NCBI RefSeq assembly: GCF_900110165.1
Contig: NZ_FOCQ01000003.1
Coordinates: forward strand, 1-64,000
DNA: 64,000 nt
Reading direction: 5' to 3'
From: Lihuaxuella thermophila
Lineage (GTDB): Bacteria > Bacillota > Bacilli > Thermoactinomycetales > Thermoactinomycetaceae
A program made the translations under genes and the position numbers. Numbering within the stretch: the stretch's first letter is position 1; the number at the start of each line of letters is the position of its first letter. The notes under the pieces are model-generated. The model did not search any database, was not told the DNA's origin, and was given only the letters and a program-made list of their open reading frames with translations. Of this stretch, positions 54,201 to 64,000 are shown in pieces.

Positions 54201-57200
54201 TCCGTCCGAATCAACGACGGCACGAAGCATATCATGGCGCTTGATTAATTTTTGCCATGCTTGGTCAAAACGCTCCATATCCAGGTTTTCAAATTCCAGT
54301 TCATCGTAATTGTGGGTGGAAACATTGCCAAGCTCAAATTCCCCGCTGCGACCGATCCAGTAAGCCTCCTGCACATCCGTAAGCGGGAAGGGCTCGTACA
54401 AATTTTCCCGGTCGGGTTCCACTTGAGGCAGAGAATTGAGAAAGTCCTCATATTCCTTCTGTTCCCCGCGGTATCCATGGATCACTGTAGCCAGTTCGGC
54501 CACCGTCGGGGTTTCAAATAACGTTTTTAAAGATAAATCGACTTGAAAAACTTTTTTAATCTGCGAAATAATTTGAATAGCCAAAAGCGAATGACCGCCT
54601 AAAGCAAAGAAGTCATCAAATATGCTTACCCGTCGAAGCCCAAACGCCTGACCCCAGATGTCACACAGCATCTCCTCCGTTGCCGTGCGCGGCCCGACAA
54701 AATTGGATTTCGAGCCAAGCTCTTCCCAGTCAGGAGCCGGCAAGGCACGTCGATCCACTTTTCCGCTGTTATTCAGAGGCAGGGCATCGAGATGCACAAA
54801 TGCAGAAGGCACCATGTGATCGGGTAATTTCCCTTTCAGATACATCCGGAGTTCTTCAAACGGCAACTCCTTCTGCTGATGGGTCACAAGATAAGCGACC
54901 AACCGCAGATCCCCGGGTTTATCCTCTCTTGCAATCACTACGTTTTCACGAATTTCGGGGTGTTCTCCCAATACCGTCTCAATTTCGCCCAGCTCAATCC
55001 GCAGACCGCGAATTTTGACCTGGTGATCAATCCGGCCAAGCAACTTGATATTTCCATCCGGCATAAAGCACGCCAGATCGCCGGTTCTGTACAAACGCTC
55101 TCCCGGAACGAAGGGATGATCCAAGAATTTTTCGGCATTCAACTCCGGTCGATTCAAGTATCCGCGTGCTACACCCGCACCCCCGATACATAACTCTCCC
55201 GGTATGCCGGCCGGAACCGGTTGAAGATGGGAATCCAGGATGTAAACGGAGACATTGGCAAGCGGTTGTCCGATCGGAACAATGTCGTTATCCGCAAATG
55301 ATTCCATCGAACCATCATAATAGGTGCTGTCAATGGTTGCTTCCGTCACCCCGTAAGCATTGATCAACCGTGTCTTCGGACCGCATACCCGCTGGAAACG
55401 CCGATACTCATGGACATACCATACATCCGAACTCACGACGATGACCCGCATGAAATCCAGCGTCTGATTGGTTTCTTCCAGGTACTCGACCAGATTCCTC
55501 ATCACCGCAGGCACGAATTCTGCGCAATCCACTTTTTCCTCTGCCATCAGACGGTATAATTCGGGAGCATCGAATAGAATTTCCTTGCGGCAAAGCACCA
55601 GTTTGGCTCCGGAAAGAAGCGACCGCACCAGGTCACCCGCATACACGTCAAAGGAGATACTGGCCATTTGGAGATGTGCCGTGCAGTGTTCGCGCAGTCC
55701 GTATGCTTGATCATATCCGTGAAAAGCATTCACCCAGCTGCGGTGGGTAATCATGGTTCCTTTTGGTTTGCCTGTGGAACCCGATGTATAGATGACATAA
55801 GCCAAATGATCCGGATGGGTAAGCGGTGTCAGATTTTCCCGGTTTTCCAGATCGAGCGTCGGATCGTCCAGATAAACAACGGCATTGACCCCATCAGGAA
55901 CGACTCCGTTCAGCATTTGCTGCGTCACCAGGATCTCTGCACCGGCGTCCTCCATCATATATTGCAAACGGTCCTTTGGATAAGACGGGTCCATCGGCAA
56001 ATAGGCGCCGCCAGCTTTCAGAATGGCCAGCGTCCCGACCACCATATCGAGGGATCGTTCTGCACAGATGCCCACAATTGTCTCCGGGCCGACCCCCAGG
56101 GAGCGAAGTCGACGTGCCAGTTGGTTGGCCCGTTCATTGAGTTGCCGATACGTCAAGTGTTTCGCCTCAAAGGATACCGCCACCGCTTCGGGAGTTTGTT
56201 GTGCCTGCTTTTCAAACAACTGGTGCATGCAATCGTCACTGCCGTGTTGCAGCGAGCGGCGGTTCCATTGATGCAAGAGCTGGTGTTTCTCAGTCTCTGT
56301 GAGCAACGGCAACTCGGAAATGCGTTGCTCCGGAGAAGCTACGATGGCTTCCAGGAGGGTCTGATAGTGGCTGGCCATCCGTTCGATTCTGTCTTTATCA
56401 AATAAATCCGTGTTATATTCAAATATACAGGTGGGTCCTTCCGGCCCCTCAAATACATCCAAGGAAATCTCATACTTGGCGGTTCCGCAGTCAATCGGAA
56501 CAAATTCCATCGACAAACCGGGCATCTGGATCGCCGGAAGCGAATTTTGCAGTGTAAACATCACCTGAAAAACAGGGCTGTACCTTAAGTTTCTTTCCGG
56601 CTGCAACACTTCTACCAAGCGATCAAAGGGGAGGTCCTGGTTTTCAAATGCACCAAGAGAAGTGTCACGAACTTGCGCCAATAGGTCACGGAACGTGGGG
56701 TTTCCCGACAAATCCGAACGAAGAGCCAACGTATTCACACACGGACCGATCAGCCCTTCCAATTCCTGCATTTCTCGGCCGGTGGTCGGAGAGCCCACAA
56801 TGATATCTTCCAGTCCGGTATACCGGAACAACAAAACTTTAAAAGCAGCCAGGAGAGTCATGAACAGCGTGACCCCCTCGCGGCGGCTGAACTCTTTCAG
56901 CTCCTCATACAGATCCACAGGCAGCAGGATGGAGTGGTAAGTTCCCTTAAATGTCTGGACAGCCGGACGCGGCCGGTCGGTCGGCAGCTCCAGGACAGGT
57001 AAAGCCCCGCCCAGCTTACTCTTCCAGTACTGCAGTTGCTTTTCCACCAGTTCACCCTGGAGCCTTTCACGCTGCCAACAGGCATAATCCGCATACTGAA
57101 CGTTGGGCAGAGGAAGAGGAGAAGCTTCACCTTGACAGAACGCTTCATACAGTGCACACATTTCACGAACAAAGACCGAAAGGGACCAGCCATCGAAGAC

Positions 57201-57740
57201 GGTGTGATGCATGGTGACCATGAACAAATACTCGTCGTCTTCCAAGTGAAGCAGAAGTGCCCGGAACAGAGGGCCTTCGGACAGATTGAAGGAATAGAGT
57301 GCTTCTTCCTGAATCAAGCGCTCTTTTTCCACTTCCCGCTTCTCAGCGTCCAGGTTGCGAAGATCCATCACACGCATTTCCATCTGCTGAGAAGGAGAAA
57401 TTCTCTGCACGGGTTGCCCTTCCTCATTTTCGGCAAAAGTGGTCCTCAAAACTTCGTGCCGGCGAACCATTTCATTTAGCGTCCGTTTCAATGCGTCCAT
57501 ATCCAGGCTTCCCTTTAAGCGAAACACGGACGGCACATTATAAAAAGGGTTCCCCGGTTCCAACTGGTTGAGAATCCACAGCCGTTGCTGGGTGAAGGAA
57601 AGAGGGAAGGAGAGGGAGTCCCTGCTTTGCACAGGGATCCCGGCCTTCGCTTGGCTTTCTTGTTTCTGTTTGAGCAGTTTTTCAATCAATGCGCGTTTTT
57701 CGGCAGAAAGCGAGGATAGACGTTCATGCAGTTTGCTCAT
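51246..57740 (-). CDS. Nonribosomal peptide synthetase, C-A(Dab)-PCP-Cy-A(Cys)-PCP
   Basis: A 2164-residue, two-module NRPS. Module 1: condensation domain (45-490, HHTVFDG at 178), adenylation (A3 YTSGSTGKPKGT near 648), PCP (LGGHS near 1050). Module 2: cyclization domain (about 1130-1560; D-x4-D-x2-S reads DSLTFDAWS near 1252 in place of HHxxxDG), adenylation (FTSGSTGLPKGV near 1723), PCP (LGGDS near 2117). The specificity codes I extract are DVGEVSAID, close to the Dab codes of polymyxin synthetases, and DLYNLSLIW, the cysteine code. The module should add Dab then cyclise Cys to thiazoline. There is no TE or reductase domain. It overlaps the PKS stop by 4 nt. Confidence 0.93.
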   Translation of the reverse strand: MSKLHERLSSLSAEKRALIEKLLKQKQESQAKAGIPVQSRDSLSFPLSFTQQRLWILNQLEPGNPFYNVPSVFRLKGSLDMDALKRTLNEMVRRHEVLRTTFAENEEGQPVQRISPSQQMEMRVMDLRNLDAEKREVEKERLIQEEALYSFNLSEGPLFRALLLHLEDDEYLFMVTMHHTVFDGWSLSVFVREMCALYEAFCQGEASPLPLPNVQYADYACWQRERLQGELVEKQLQYWKSKLGGALPVLELPTDRPRPAVQTFKGTYHSILLPVDLYEELKEFSRREGVTLFMTLLAAFKVLLFRYTGLEDIIVGSPTTGREMQELEGLIGPCVNTLALRSDLSGNPTFRDLLAQVRDTSLGAFENQDLPFDRLVEVLQPERNLRYSPVFQVMFTLQNSLPAIQMPGLSMEFVPIDCGTAKYEISLDVFEGPEGPTCIFEYNTDLFDKDRIERMASHYQTLLEAIVASPEQRISELPLLTETEKHQLLHQWNRRSLQHGSDDCMHQLFEKQAQQTPEAVAVSFEAKHLTYRQLNERANQLARRLRSLGVGPETIVGICAERSLDMVVGTLAILKAGGAYLPMDPSYPKDRLQYMMEDAGAEILVTQQMLNGVVPDGVNAVVYLDDPTLDLENRENLTPLTHPDHLAYVIYTSGSTGKPKGTMITHRSWVNAFHGYDQAYGLREHCTAHLQMASISFDVYAGDLVRSLLSGAKLVLCRKEILFDAPELYRLMAEEKVDCAEFVPAVMRNLVEYLEETNQTLDFMRVIVVSSDVWYVHEYRRFQRVCGPKTRLINAYGVTEATIDSTYYDGSMESFADNDIVPIGQPLANVSVYILDSHLQPVPAGIPGELCIGGAGVARGYLNRPELNAEKFLDHPFVPGERLYRTGDLACFMPDGNIKLLGRIDHQVKIRGLRIELGEIETVLGEHPEIRENVVIAREDKPGDLRLVAYLVTHQQKELPFEELRMYLKGKLPDHMVPSAFVHLDALPLNNSGKVDRRALPAPDWEELGSKSNFVGPRTATEEMLCDIWGQAFGLRRVSIFDDFFALGGHSLLAIQIISQIKKVFQVDLSLKTLFETPTVAELATVIHGYRGEQKEYEDFLNSLPQVEPDRENLYEPFPLTDVQEAYWIGRSGEFELGNVSTHNYDELEFENLDMERFDQAWQKLIKRHDMLRAVVDSDGKQRILKEVPHYDIKVTDLRGKSQEEIDFSIEAIRQEMSHQILDTSRWPVFDLRVTLLDGNKARIHFSTDSLTFDAWSFVVLIKELVQLHENIDTELPELEFSFRDYVLAERSLHGSEPYRQSQKYWQNIIPSLPPAPELPLVKSSSSVTRPQFKRLHASLEPDVWRKLKGKATRRGMTATGVLLAAYAEVLTAWSKSPHFTLNLTFLNRHPFHPQVNDIVGEFTSLTLLEVDNSSQEPFEVRARKIQERLWSDLEHHYVSGIQVLRELKRIQGGVTSAKMPIVFTSALTLPIPDQEDSPISLRPIHSITQTSQVSLDCGVWEDSGTLYCNWDVVEEIYPDGMLQDMFDAYFRLLRRLAEDESLWSETVIPLIPESQLEKQKEVNETKGPVSTGMLHTLFTKQASQRVDQPAVVTSGRMLTYGEMDRLSNQVGHLLREQGAQPNKLVGVFMEKGWEQVVAVLGILKSGAAYLPIDPELPQERVTYLLEHGEVSLVLTQSWVAEKVDWPSHIKRWNLDGDELRHFSTEPLSSVQNPGDLAYVIFTSGSTGLPKGVMIDHTGAVNTINDINSRFDIDSNDRVFALSALNFDLSVYDIFGTLAAGGTIVIPDADSRKDPAHWMDLMEREKVTVWNSVPALMGMLTEFAEGRQERLPGSLRLVLLSGDWIPLNLPNKIRSLSNDVQVISLGGATEASIWSIIYPIEAVDPAWQSIPYGKPMVNQTFHVLNDALEPCPIWVTGQLYIGGIGLAKGYWKDEEKTRSSFIIHPKTGERLYRTGDLGRYLPDGNIEFLGREDFQVKVQGYRIELGEIESVLTQHPCIAEAVVTAVGEQKGNKKLAAYVVCREGMQADPDELRGFLLQKLPEYMVPKYYMELVALPLTPNGKIDRKSLPKIEAMEEEIKQSFVPPRNEVEQKMADIWAELLEIEKVGVTDNFFELGGDSMLSVRVVNRLRQEFQVELPLRKIFETPDIARLAEYITKKLNVLKI

Positions 57741-60700
57741 GGTTTCATCTCCTCTGTTGTTGCTACTTCCTCTAACAGCGCTTGAATTTCTTCTTCAGAC
57801 AACTGTTCCAATTCGGCCAAAAGTTCCGCTGTCTCATCATCTTCTTCCAACTCCAACTGTGGCAAGAGGTTGGCCGCCAGTTGTTTGACAGTCGGACCTT
57901 TGAGCAAATCAACGACGGCAAGACTGACACCCAGTTTCTTCTCCATCCGGTTTTTCAGGTCAATCGCCATCATGGAATCGAGGCCCAGCGTACTTAATGA
58001 CTGGTCAACGTTCAGTTTGGAGCGATCCATGCGCAACACGGATGCGGCTAAATCCTGCAGATACGATTCCAGCAAGGCGGGCCGTTCCGAAGACGGGGCA
58101 GCCAGCAAAACTCCTTTGACGAAATCTTCGTTGTTTTGTTCTGTTTCCGTTTTGCTGTTTTGTTTTTCTTCCTCCAACAAATCGGCGAGCATGGCCGGAG
58201 CAACTCCCATCGGATAGTTCATCTCAGCCACGACAGGCCAGTTCGCGGTTGCCACGGCGACCTGGGGCGCGCTTTGTCCGAGGATATGACCCAGCGCTTC
58301 CAGTCCTTGTTGTGGAGTGAAAGGATAGTTTCCGCGCCGTTCGAAAAACTCGGTCAAATCCAGTTTTGTAGCCATTCCCACTTCAGCCCATGGTCCCCAA
58401 TTGATGCTGACAGCAGGCAGACCCAACGATTGACGGTAACCGGCCAGCGCATCCATATAGGCGTTTCCTGCCGCGTAATTGCCTTGTCCCGGCGACACGA
58501 CCAACGAAGCGATCGAAGAGAAGAGTACAAAGAAGTCTAATGGCTTGTCTGCAAAATAGCGATGCAGGTTCCAAGCTCCCATCACTTTGGGACGGAGCAC
58601 ATCCGTAAACGCCTTCGCGTCCATTTGCAGCATCAACTGAGGCAGGGCTACGCCCGCGGAATGAACCACTCCCCGAACCGGCGGCCATTCGTTGGCTTCG
58701 TAATCTTGAAGCGCGGACACGATTTCTTCTTCACGGGAGACATCCGCAGCGATCACGTGAACACTGGCTCCCATCGACTCCAATTCACGAACGGCCTGGA
58801 TTCTTTCAGCAAGGCGGGAATCTGTCACCCGGCTCCATTCAGAACGGGGAGGCAATGCCCCGCGCCCGACCAGGAGGAGTCTCCGGGCTCCCTGCCGGAT
58901 CATCCAGCGTGCCACCAACAAGCCCAGTGCTCCGAATCCGCCCGTAATCAAGTAACTGGCATCAGGTCTGAATGTGGGTGCAACAGGCAGAGCGAAATTG
59001 TGATGTTCGTGGAGACGGGCCACATATCTCTTTCCTCCGCGGAAGGCGATTTGATCTTCTTCGCCGGGATTCCAAATCGCCTCGAACAAGCAGGCGCTGT
59101 CATCACCGCCGGCAAGGTCCAGATCGATAATCCCGCCATATAAATCTTTATGTTCTTGATGGCCAAGCACCCTTGCCATTCCCCACAGCGATGCTTGTGC
59201 AGGATTCACCGATTCTGCTTCTTCGCCCACTTGCTGTGCTCCGCGCGTGACCAGCCACAATTTAGGAGCTCTCCGCCAGCTCCGTTTGGCCAGCGACTGG
59301 ACGAGGTGGAGTACACTAATACATCCCAGCTCTTCTGCTTGTTGAAGGGTGGTGGTGGTGGTCAACTCCGGAGCGGTGATGTTCAAACTCCACAAATGCA
59401 CCAACCCGCTGCATTGATTCCCTTCCAGGACTTGTTCGAGGAGTGCCTGCATATCTTCCGGGTTTGCCGGGTGAATACGATAATGTCTCTCCCCGTCCTT
59501 GGTATAGCCGTCTCCCGGATAGACGAGAATCGCATGCTGGCCCTGTTCCTCCAGCTTTTTCGCAAGAGCTTGTCCAACGCCTTGTTCATCAGCGAAAATC
59601 AGCCAGTTTCCGGCTTGTTCCGGTTGTTGGGTCACAGCAGCCGGTTCCTTGCTTTCCTCCTCTTTCAACACCCACTTCAATTCATAATACGAAGGGGGCT
59701 GTGCCGATGTTGCCGCCTGGGCATCCTGCGTGAGGGATTTTGCCCGGCACCCTTGAATCTCGATGATAATATTTCCCTCTTGATCCAGCAGGAAGATGTC
59801 GCCTCTCAGATACTCATCCTGCTGATCCTCAATCGTTGCATAGATCCACATATGTGAACGGAGGTTTCCTCTCACCCGTCCCTGTTTGACCCCCGTCGGC
59901 ATATAGACGGTCACTTCATCTTTCTCCGGATCGGCAAACGGCAACGCTGCCGCCATCACTTGAAAACAAACATCCAGCACTGCCGGGTGAACCTGATATT
60001 CCGGAATTTCATGTTCAAGTGCTTCCGGAATGCGGATTTCCGCCAATGCCTCCCGCGATCCTTGCCATAACCGTTCAATTCCCTGGAAGGTTTCCCCATA
60101 TTCCAGACCCAGCATTTTGAATTGGCGATAACATTCTTCGCGGGGAATCTCATTGAATATCCGGCTCTTCAGTTCATTTAATTCCAACTTCGTTACGTTG
60201 CCGCTATTTTGCGGTTGGACCTTGCCGCTCGCATGCAGATTCCAATCTTTACCTTCCGGATTAAAGGTCGAGTAGATGCGGAAGGAACCGTCATTGGGAT
60301 CCAGCAGCACTTGCATCTTGGGAACTTTTTCCTCATTTAGGAACAAAGCTTTATGAAACTCGATATCCTCTACATATAAGGAAGAAGTCCTGTCCCCAAA
60401 AGCTTCTCTGGCAGCCGCCAAACCCATCTCGACATAAGCTGCTCCCGGATAAACCACTTCGCCCTGGATGCGGTGATCATCCAAATAGCGCCTGTGCCAT
60501 TTGTCCATCTGCACTTCCCAGGTCGGATACGGTGACCTCAACCGGCGGCCCAGCAACGGATGCTGCCCTGTCCCCAAGCGGTCTTGTTCTGAAGCTTCGG
60601 ATTCCTGCCAATGCCGCACACGCTGCCAAGGATAGGACGGAAGCTTGACCACTTGTCCACCTTCGGGATAAAACGCGTTCCAATCAACGGCAAAACCCAA

Positions 60701-63298
60701 GGTGTAAAGGGCTCCCAAAGATCCCAGGATCTCAGCCCTTTCCGGCTCTTTGCGCCGCAGGGAGTGCACGACGGTTCCTTCTGCTTCTTTTTGTGCCAAA
60801 CATTCTTTGATGGAGCTGGTTAGTACGGGGTGCGGACTCAATTCTAAAAATGTGTGGGTATTTGCTTCGATGAGTGCTTCGATGGCGGAAGAGAAATAAA
60901 CCGGCTCTCGCACATTTTTCCACCAGTATTCGGCGTTCCATTCTCTTCCGTCAGAAAGCTTTCCAAAAGCGGTAGAATACAAAGGAATGGAAGCTTGGCG
61001 AGGGTTAATATCTTGAAGGACATCCAATAACTCTTCTCTTAACGGATCCATATAATGGCTGTGATAAGGGACTTTTCCATGCAGGTAGCGTGTAAATACG
61101 CCCTTTTCCTGCAAAGGAAGCAACACTTTTTCCAACGCGGCCGGGTCGCCGACGAGGGTGACGGCATTCGGGCTGTTGATGGCCGCGATCGAGATTTCCT
61201 CTTCAAATCCTTCCAGCACTTTCTTTGCTTCGCTGAGCGGCAATCCGACAGCAGCCAATTTCCCGAGTCCGGTCATTCTCTGTTGCAGACGGCTGCGATG
61301 GTAGATGATGCGCACAGCATCCTCCAAACTGTAGACTCCGGCTTCATAAGCGGCAGCTACTTCACCCGCGCTGTGTCCGACGATCGCATCGGGCCGGATT
61401 CCCCACGAACGCCACAAGGCGGCCAAACCGAGCTGCAAGGCAAAGTTCGCGGGTTGAGCAACTTGCGCTTCATCCATCCGCGATTCGGCCTCATCGGCGC
61501 ACATCTCTTTCAGCAGAGACCAACCGGAAATCTTGGTGAATTCTTTATCAACTTTTTCCACCGTTTCCCGGAAAACAGGTTCTTTTTCCAATAGTTCGCG
61601 TCCCATTGCCCACCATTGCGGCCCCATTCCCGCGAATACGAAGGCAAGTGAAGGCGGTGCAGGTTCGTTTTGACCCAGATGGCGCTGAATGTTCACCCGT
61701 CCGGAGGACATCCCCGGGCGCAGTTCGTCATTCACATATGCTTTTAAATGATCCGACAACTTCTCTTTCGAGCGAACGACCAGGGCCAAGCGGTCTTCAT
61801 GGTGGCTCCGGCGAAGACTTGCGGTGTAACCGAGGTGATGCAAGTGAATATCCTGCTCACCGTCCGTTAACATCCCCTGGAAAGACTCCGCCAAATCTTT
61901 GAGCGCTTCCGGGCTCCGTGCCGATAATGGGAGCAAATATTCCCGTTGGCTTTCCAATGACTCGCTGGTTTGATCCACCCGGCGGGATCCAGGGGCTTCT
62001 TCCAACAAAACGTGAGCATTGGTTCCGCCAAATCCGAAGGAATTGACTCCCGCCAAGGCAGGGCCTTCCGCATCGGGCCACGGGGTCAGTTCCTGTGCCA
62101 CCTGTAGGCGTAACTTTTCAAAAGAAATGGACGGGTTTGGATTTTTCAGGTGCAGATTCGGAGGGATTTGTTTGTGTTTTAAACAAAGTACCGCTTTGAT
62201 TAAACCAGCCACCCCTGCAGCGGCTTCTGTATGTCCGATATTGGTCTTCACTGAACCGACGAAGCATTTTTCTCCTTCCGGACGGCCTTCGGAGAGGACC
62301 GAACCCAGAGCATTCACCTCGATCGGATCTCCTACGGGGGTCCCTGTTCCATGTGCTTCCACGTATTGAATTTGCCCCGGTGAAACGCCGGCACGGCTGT
62401 ATACCTCTCTTAACAGCGCCTCCTGAGCTTCTCTTCGCGGAACCGTGATCCCGTTGCTATGCCCGTCTTGGTTCACACCGGTCGCACGGATTAAGGCATG
62501 AATCGGATCTCCGTCGGCCAGTGCTTGGGACAAGGGCTTTAACAGAATGACTCCCGCACCCTCTCCCCGAACATAACCGTTGGCGCTAGAATCCCAGGTT
62601 TTGGAACGCCCGTCAGGTGAAAGCATGCCCGCTTTGGACTCTGCAATCGTATAATCGGGTTTGAGCATGATATTGACTCCGCCGGCCAAGGCCAGGTCTG
62701 TCTCGCCGTTCCATAAACTTTGACATGCCAAATGGACGGCAACCAGCGACGAAGAACAAGCCGTATCGACAGCCACACTGGGCCCTTGGAAATCAAATAC
62801 ATAAGATAGCCGGTTTGCCAACAGGGTCATCATCGCACCCGTAGCCGTATGAGAGTCGACTAAATGGCGATTGCTCTCCGAAAATTGCAGCAGCTTGTAA
62901 TCCAGGGTAAAGCCGCCCATAAATACACCTGTTTTGGAGCCGGCTAACTTTTCAGGAACTTGTCCGGCATCTTCCAAACACTCCCAGGTGACTTCCAGCA
63001 ACAAGCGCTGTTGAGGGTCCATTAAAGCTGCTTCACGCGGGGAGATCCCAAAAAAGGAAGCGTCAAATTGGTCGATCTGATCCAGGAAACCGCCCCACCG
63101 GGTGATGAGTCTGCCCGGGATCTCCCGGCTGGGATTATAAAATGCCTTGAGATCCCAACGGTCTTTCGGAACCTCTGAAATTGCGTCAACACCACTTTTC
63201 AAAATATTCTAAAATTTGTCCGGGCTATCGGCACCACCCGGAAAACGACATCCCATTCCGATGATGGCGATCGGTTCATTTACTTTCCTTTGCTCCAT
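57737..63298 (-). CDS. Modular polyketide synthase KS-AT-DH-KR-ACP, interrupted by an in-frame TAG at codon 30
   Basis: From an ATG at 63298 behind AAAGGGGA, the frame reads [22 protein letters not shown], the normal KS opening, then hits TAG (63211-63209) where a KS has Trp (DKFW). The frame then stays open for about 1820 codons. Domains in the open part (numbering from TTG 63202): KS (TACSSS near 148, [10 protein letters not shown]), AT (GHSAGE near 610, YHSH), DH (H-x3-G-x4-P near 910, DxxxQ), KR (GGFGALG near 1424, Tyr near 1578), ACP (LGLDS near 1742). No ER or MT. The module would extend by one unit and reduce it to an enoyl. Restart at TTG 63202 would lose the first KS strand, so the gene is inactive unless the stop is an error or is read through. 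Confidence 0.88.
63209..63211 (-). other. In-frame TAG stop in the PKS ketosynthase
   Basis: Codon 30 of the PKS, in the sequence DSPDKF-TAG-NILKSG. Trp (TGG) is expected there, so one G-to-A change explains it. Confidence 0.85.
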
Positions 63299-63315
63299 GA
63301 GATCAAGATCCCCTT

Positions 63316-64000
63316 TCATCGTGTCTCTACAGTTTGTCTCGCGCGCATTCGACACCACTCGAGCGTTTTCCGAATCGCTTCCCGGTGCGGGGTGGCATTG
63401 GCACCAAAAGTGCTTTCAAATTTACTGTGGTTCATGACAAAGGGTTTCTCAAATTGATATAAAATTTCTTTCACATCCCTCATAAAGGGGCTGAATAATG
63501 ACAGGAAAGCAATTCCCAGCTTGGGAGCCACGCTTAGTTTGGCCGGTGTTCCCGCCTCTTCATATACCATTTCGATGAATTGTCTCGTCGTTAAGGTTTC
63601 CCCACTGGGAATATGCCAGATTTCACCCAAGGCTTCCTCACGTTCACCCAGTGTAATTAAACCTTTGGCAAAATCATCGATAAAAGTATATGTATGAGGC
63701 GCATCAGGATCACCGAGCACTTGTGCGGCCTTTCCTTCCAATGCTGCGATAAACAGCTTTTCACCCACGATCGAATCGAACACATCGGGACCATAAAAGT
63801 TGGAAGCACGACCGATTGCGGCCCTGATTCTCTTTTGGGCATGCGCCTGCATAATCTTGTCTGCGATATGCGCCCGGATCCGCCCTTTGGGTCCGGTAGC
63901 GGCATTCGGCAGATCTTCGGTCATCTCGGTCGAGACAGGACCATACATATAAAGATTATCGCCATGTACCAGCTTTGCCCCGGCAGATTCTGCTGCCGAG
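63316..64000 (-). CDS. NAD-dependent epimerase/dehydratase, partial (5' end off the window)
   Basis: The last 228 residues or so of an extended SDR; its N-terminal GxxGxxG loop is beyond the window. YMYGP is a typical sequence near the active site, followed by NFYGPDV and FIDDFAKGL as in sugar epimerase relatives. It ends 17 bp before the PKS start on the same strand, so it belongs to the cluster and may modify a sugar or the polyketide. Confidence 0.83.
   Translation of the reverse strand, partial: SAAESAGAKLVHGDNLYMYGPVSTEMTEDLPNAATGPKGRIRAHIADKIMQAHAQKRIRAAIGRASNFYGPDVFDSIVGEKLFIAALEGKAAQVLGDPDAPHTYTFIDDFAKGLITLGEREEALGEIWHIPSGETLTTRQFIEMVYEEAGTPAKLSVAPKLGIAFLSLFSPFMRDVKEILYQFEKPFVMNHSKFESTFGANATPHREAIRKTLEWCRMRARQTVETR

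Overview
The window comes from a spore-forming, probably thermophilic Firmicute of the Thermoactinomycetaceae type (Bacillales). The reasons are a phenylalanine dehydrogenase that closely resembles the Thermoactinomyces intermedius enzyme as I remember it, a SigI/RsgI pair, an AbrB-type regulator, a bacilliredoxin, Bacillus-style promoters, a cre box, strong GGAGG ribosome binding sites and many GTG/TTG starts. The genus is inferred, not proven. Most genes lie on the minus strand.

Layout. 1-463: 5' end of a 23S rRNA gene with its own promoter and no 16S gene next to it. 531-2970: cytochrome bd oxidase (cydA-cydB). 3011-5196: a VOC protein, a QueA-like protein and a frameshifted SDR gene. 5549-11857: a catabolic operon of paaF-like and paaG-like genes, phenylalanine dehydrogenase, and E1alpha, E1beta and E2 of a 2-oxoacid dehydrogenase, with a cre box and a palindrome in its leader. 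11897-18402: AbrB-like regulator, rsgI-sigI, an acyl-CoA synthetase, an esterase and a Cys/Gly/Ser-tailed membrane protein. 18414-21305: bacilliredoxin and the preQ1 operon queE-queC-queD-queF. 21618-27595: small proteins, a MerR regulator with a GPP34 protein, an SDR, an MFS exporter and an IclR regulator. 27737-30976: aconitase with a coupled VOC gene. 31095-35297: M50 protease, GH-like lipoprotein or secreted protein, DedA protein, lysoplasmalogenase.

35618-35867 holds two tandem 21-codon genes, each with a strong ribosome binding site, followed by one terminator. They encode near-identical peptides ending in QLGDPPPD plus one residue, and I recognise no family. 35980-42905: TetR/DoxX operon, DHFR-like protein, WYL regulator, pirin, ABC exporter and an orphan ABC ATPase. 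43175-45286: thiC under a TPP riboswitch. 45400-47980: a DAACS symporter, ThpR and Tpx.

48193-64000 is a hybrid PKS-NRPS cluster that runs off the right edge: epimerase, PKS (KS-AT-DH-KR-ACP), NRPS (C-A-PCP-Cy-A-PCP), a membrane protein, a type II thioesterase and a diaminobutyrate aminotransferase. The two A-domain codes read as 2,4-diaminobutyrate and cysteine, which fits the aminotransferase (supplies Dab) and the cyclization domain (makes a thiazoline). The PKS has an in-frame TAG at codon 30, where a KS normally has Trp. The cluster and the micro-peptide pair are the best candidates for something undescribed.
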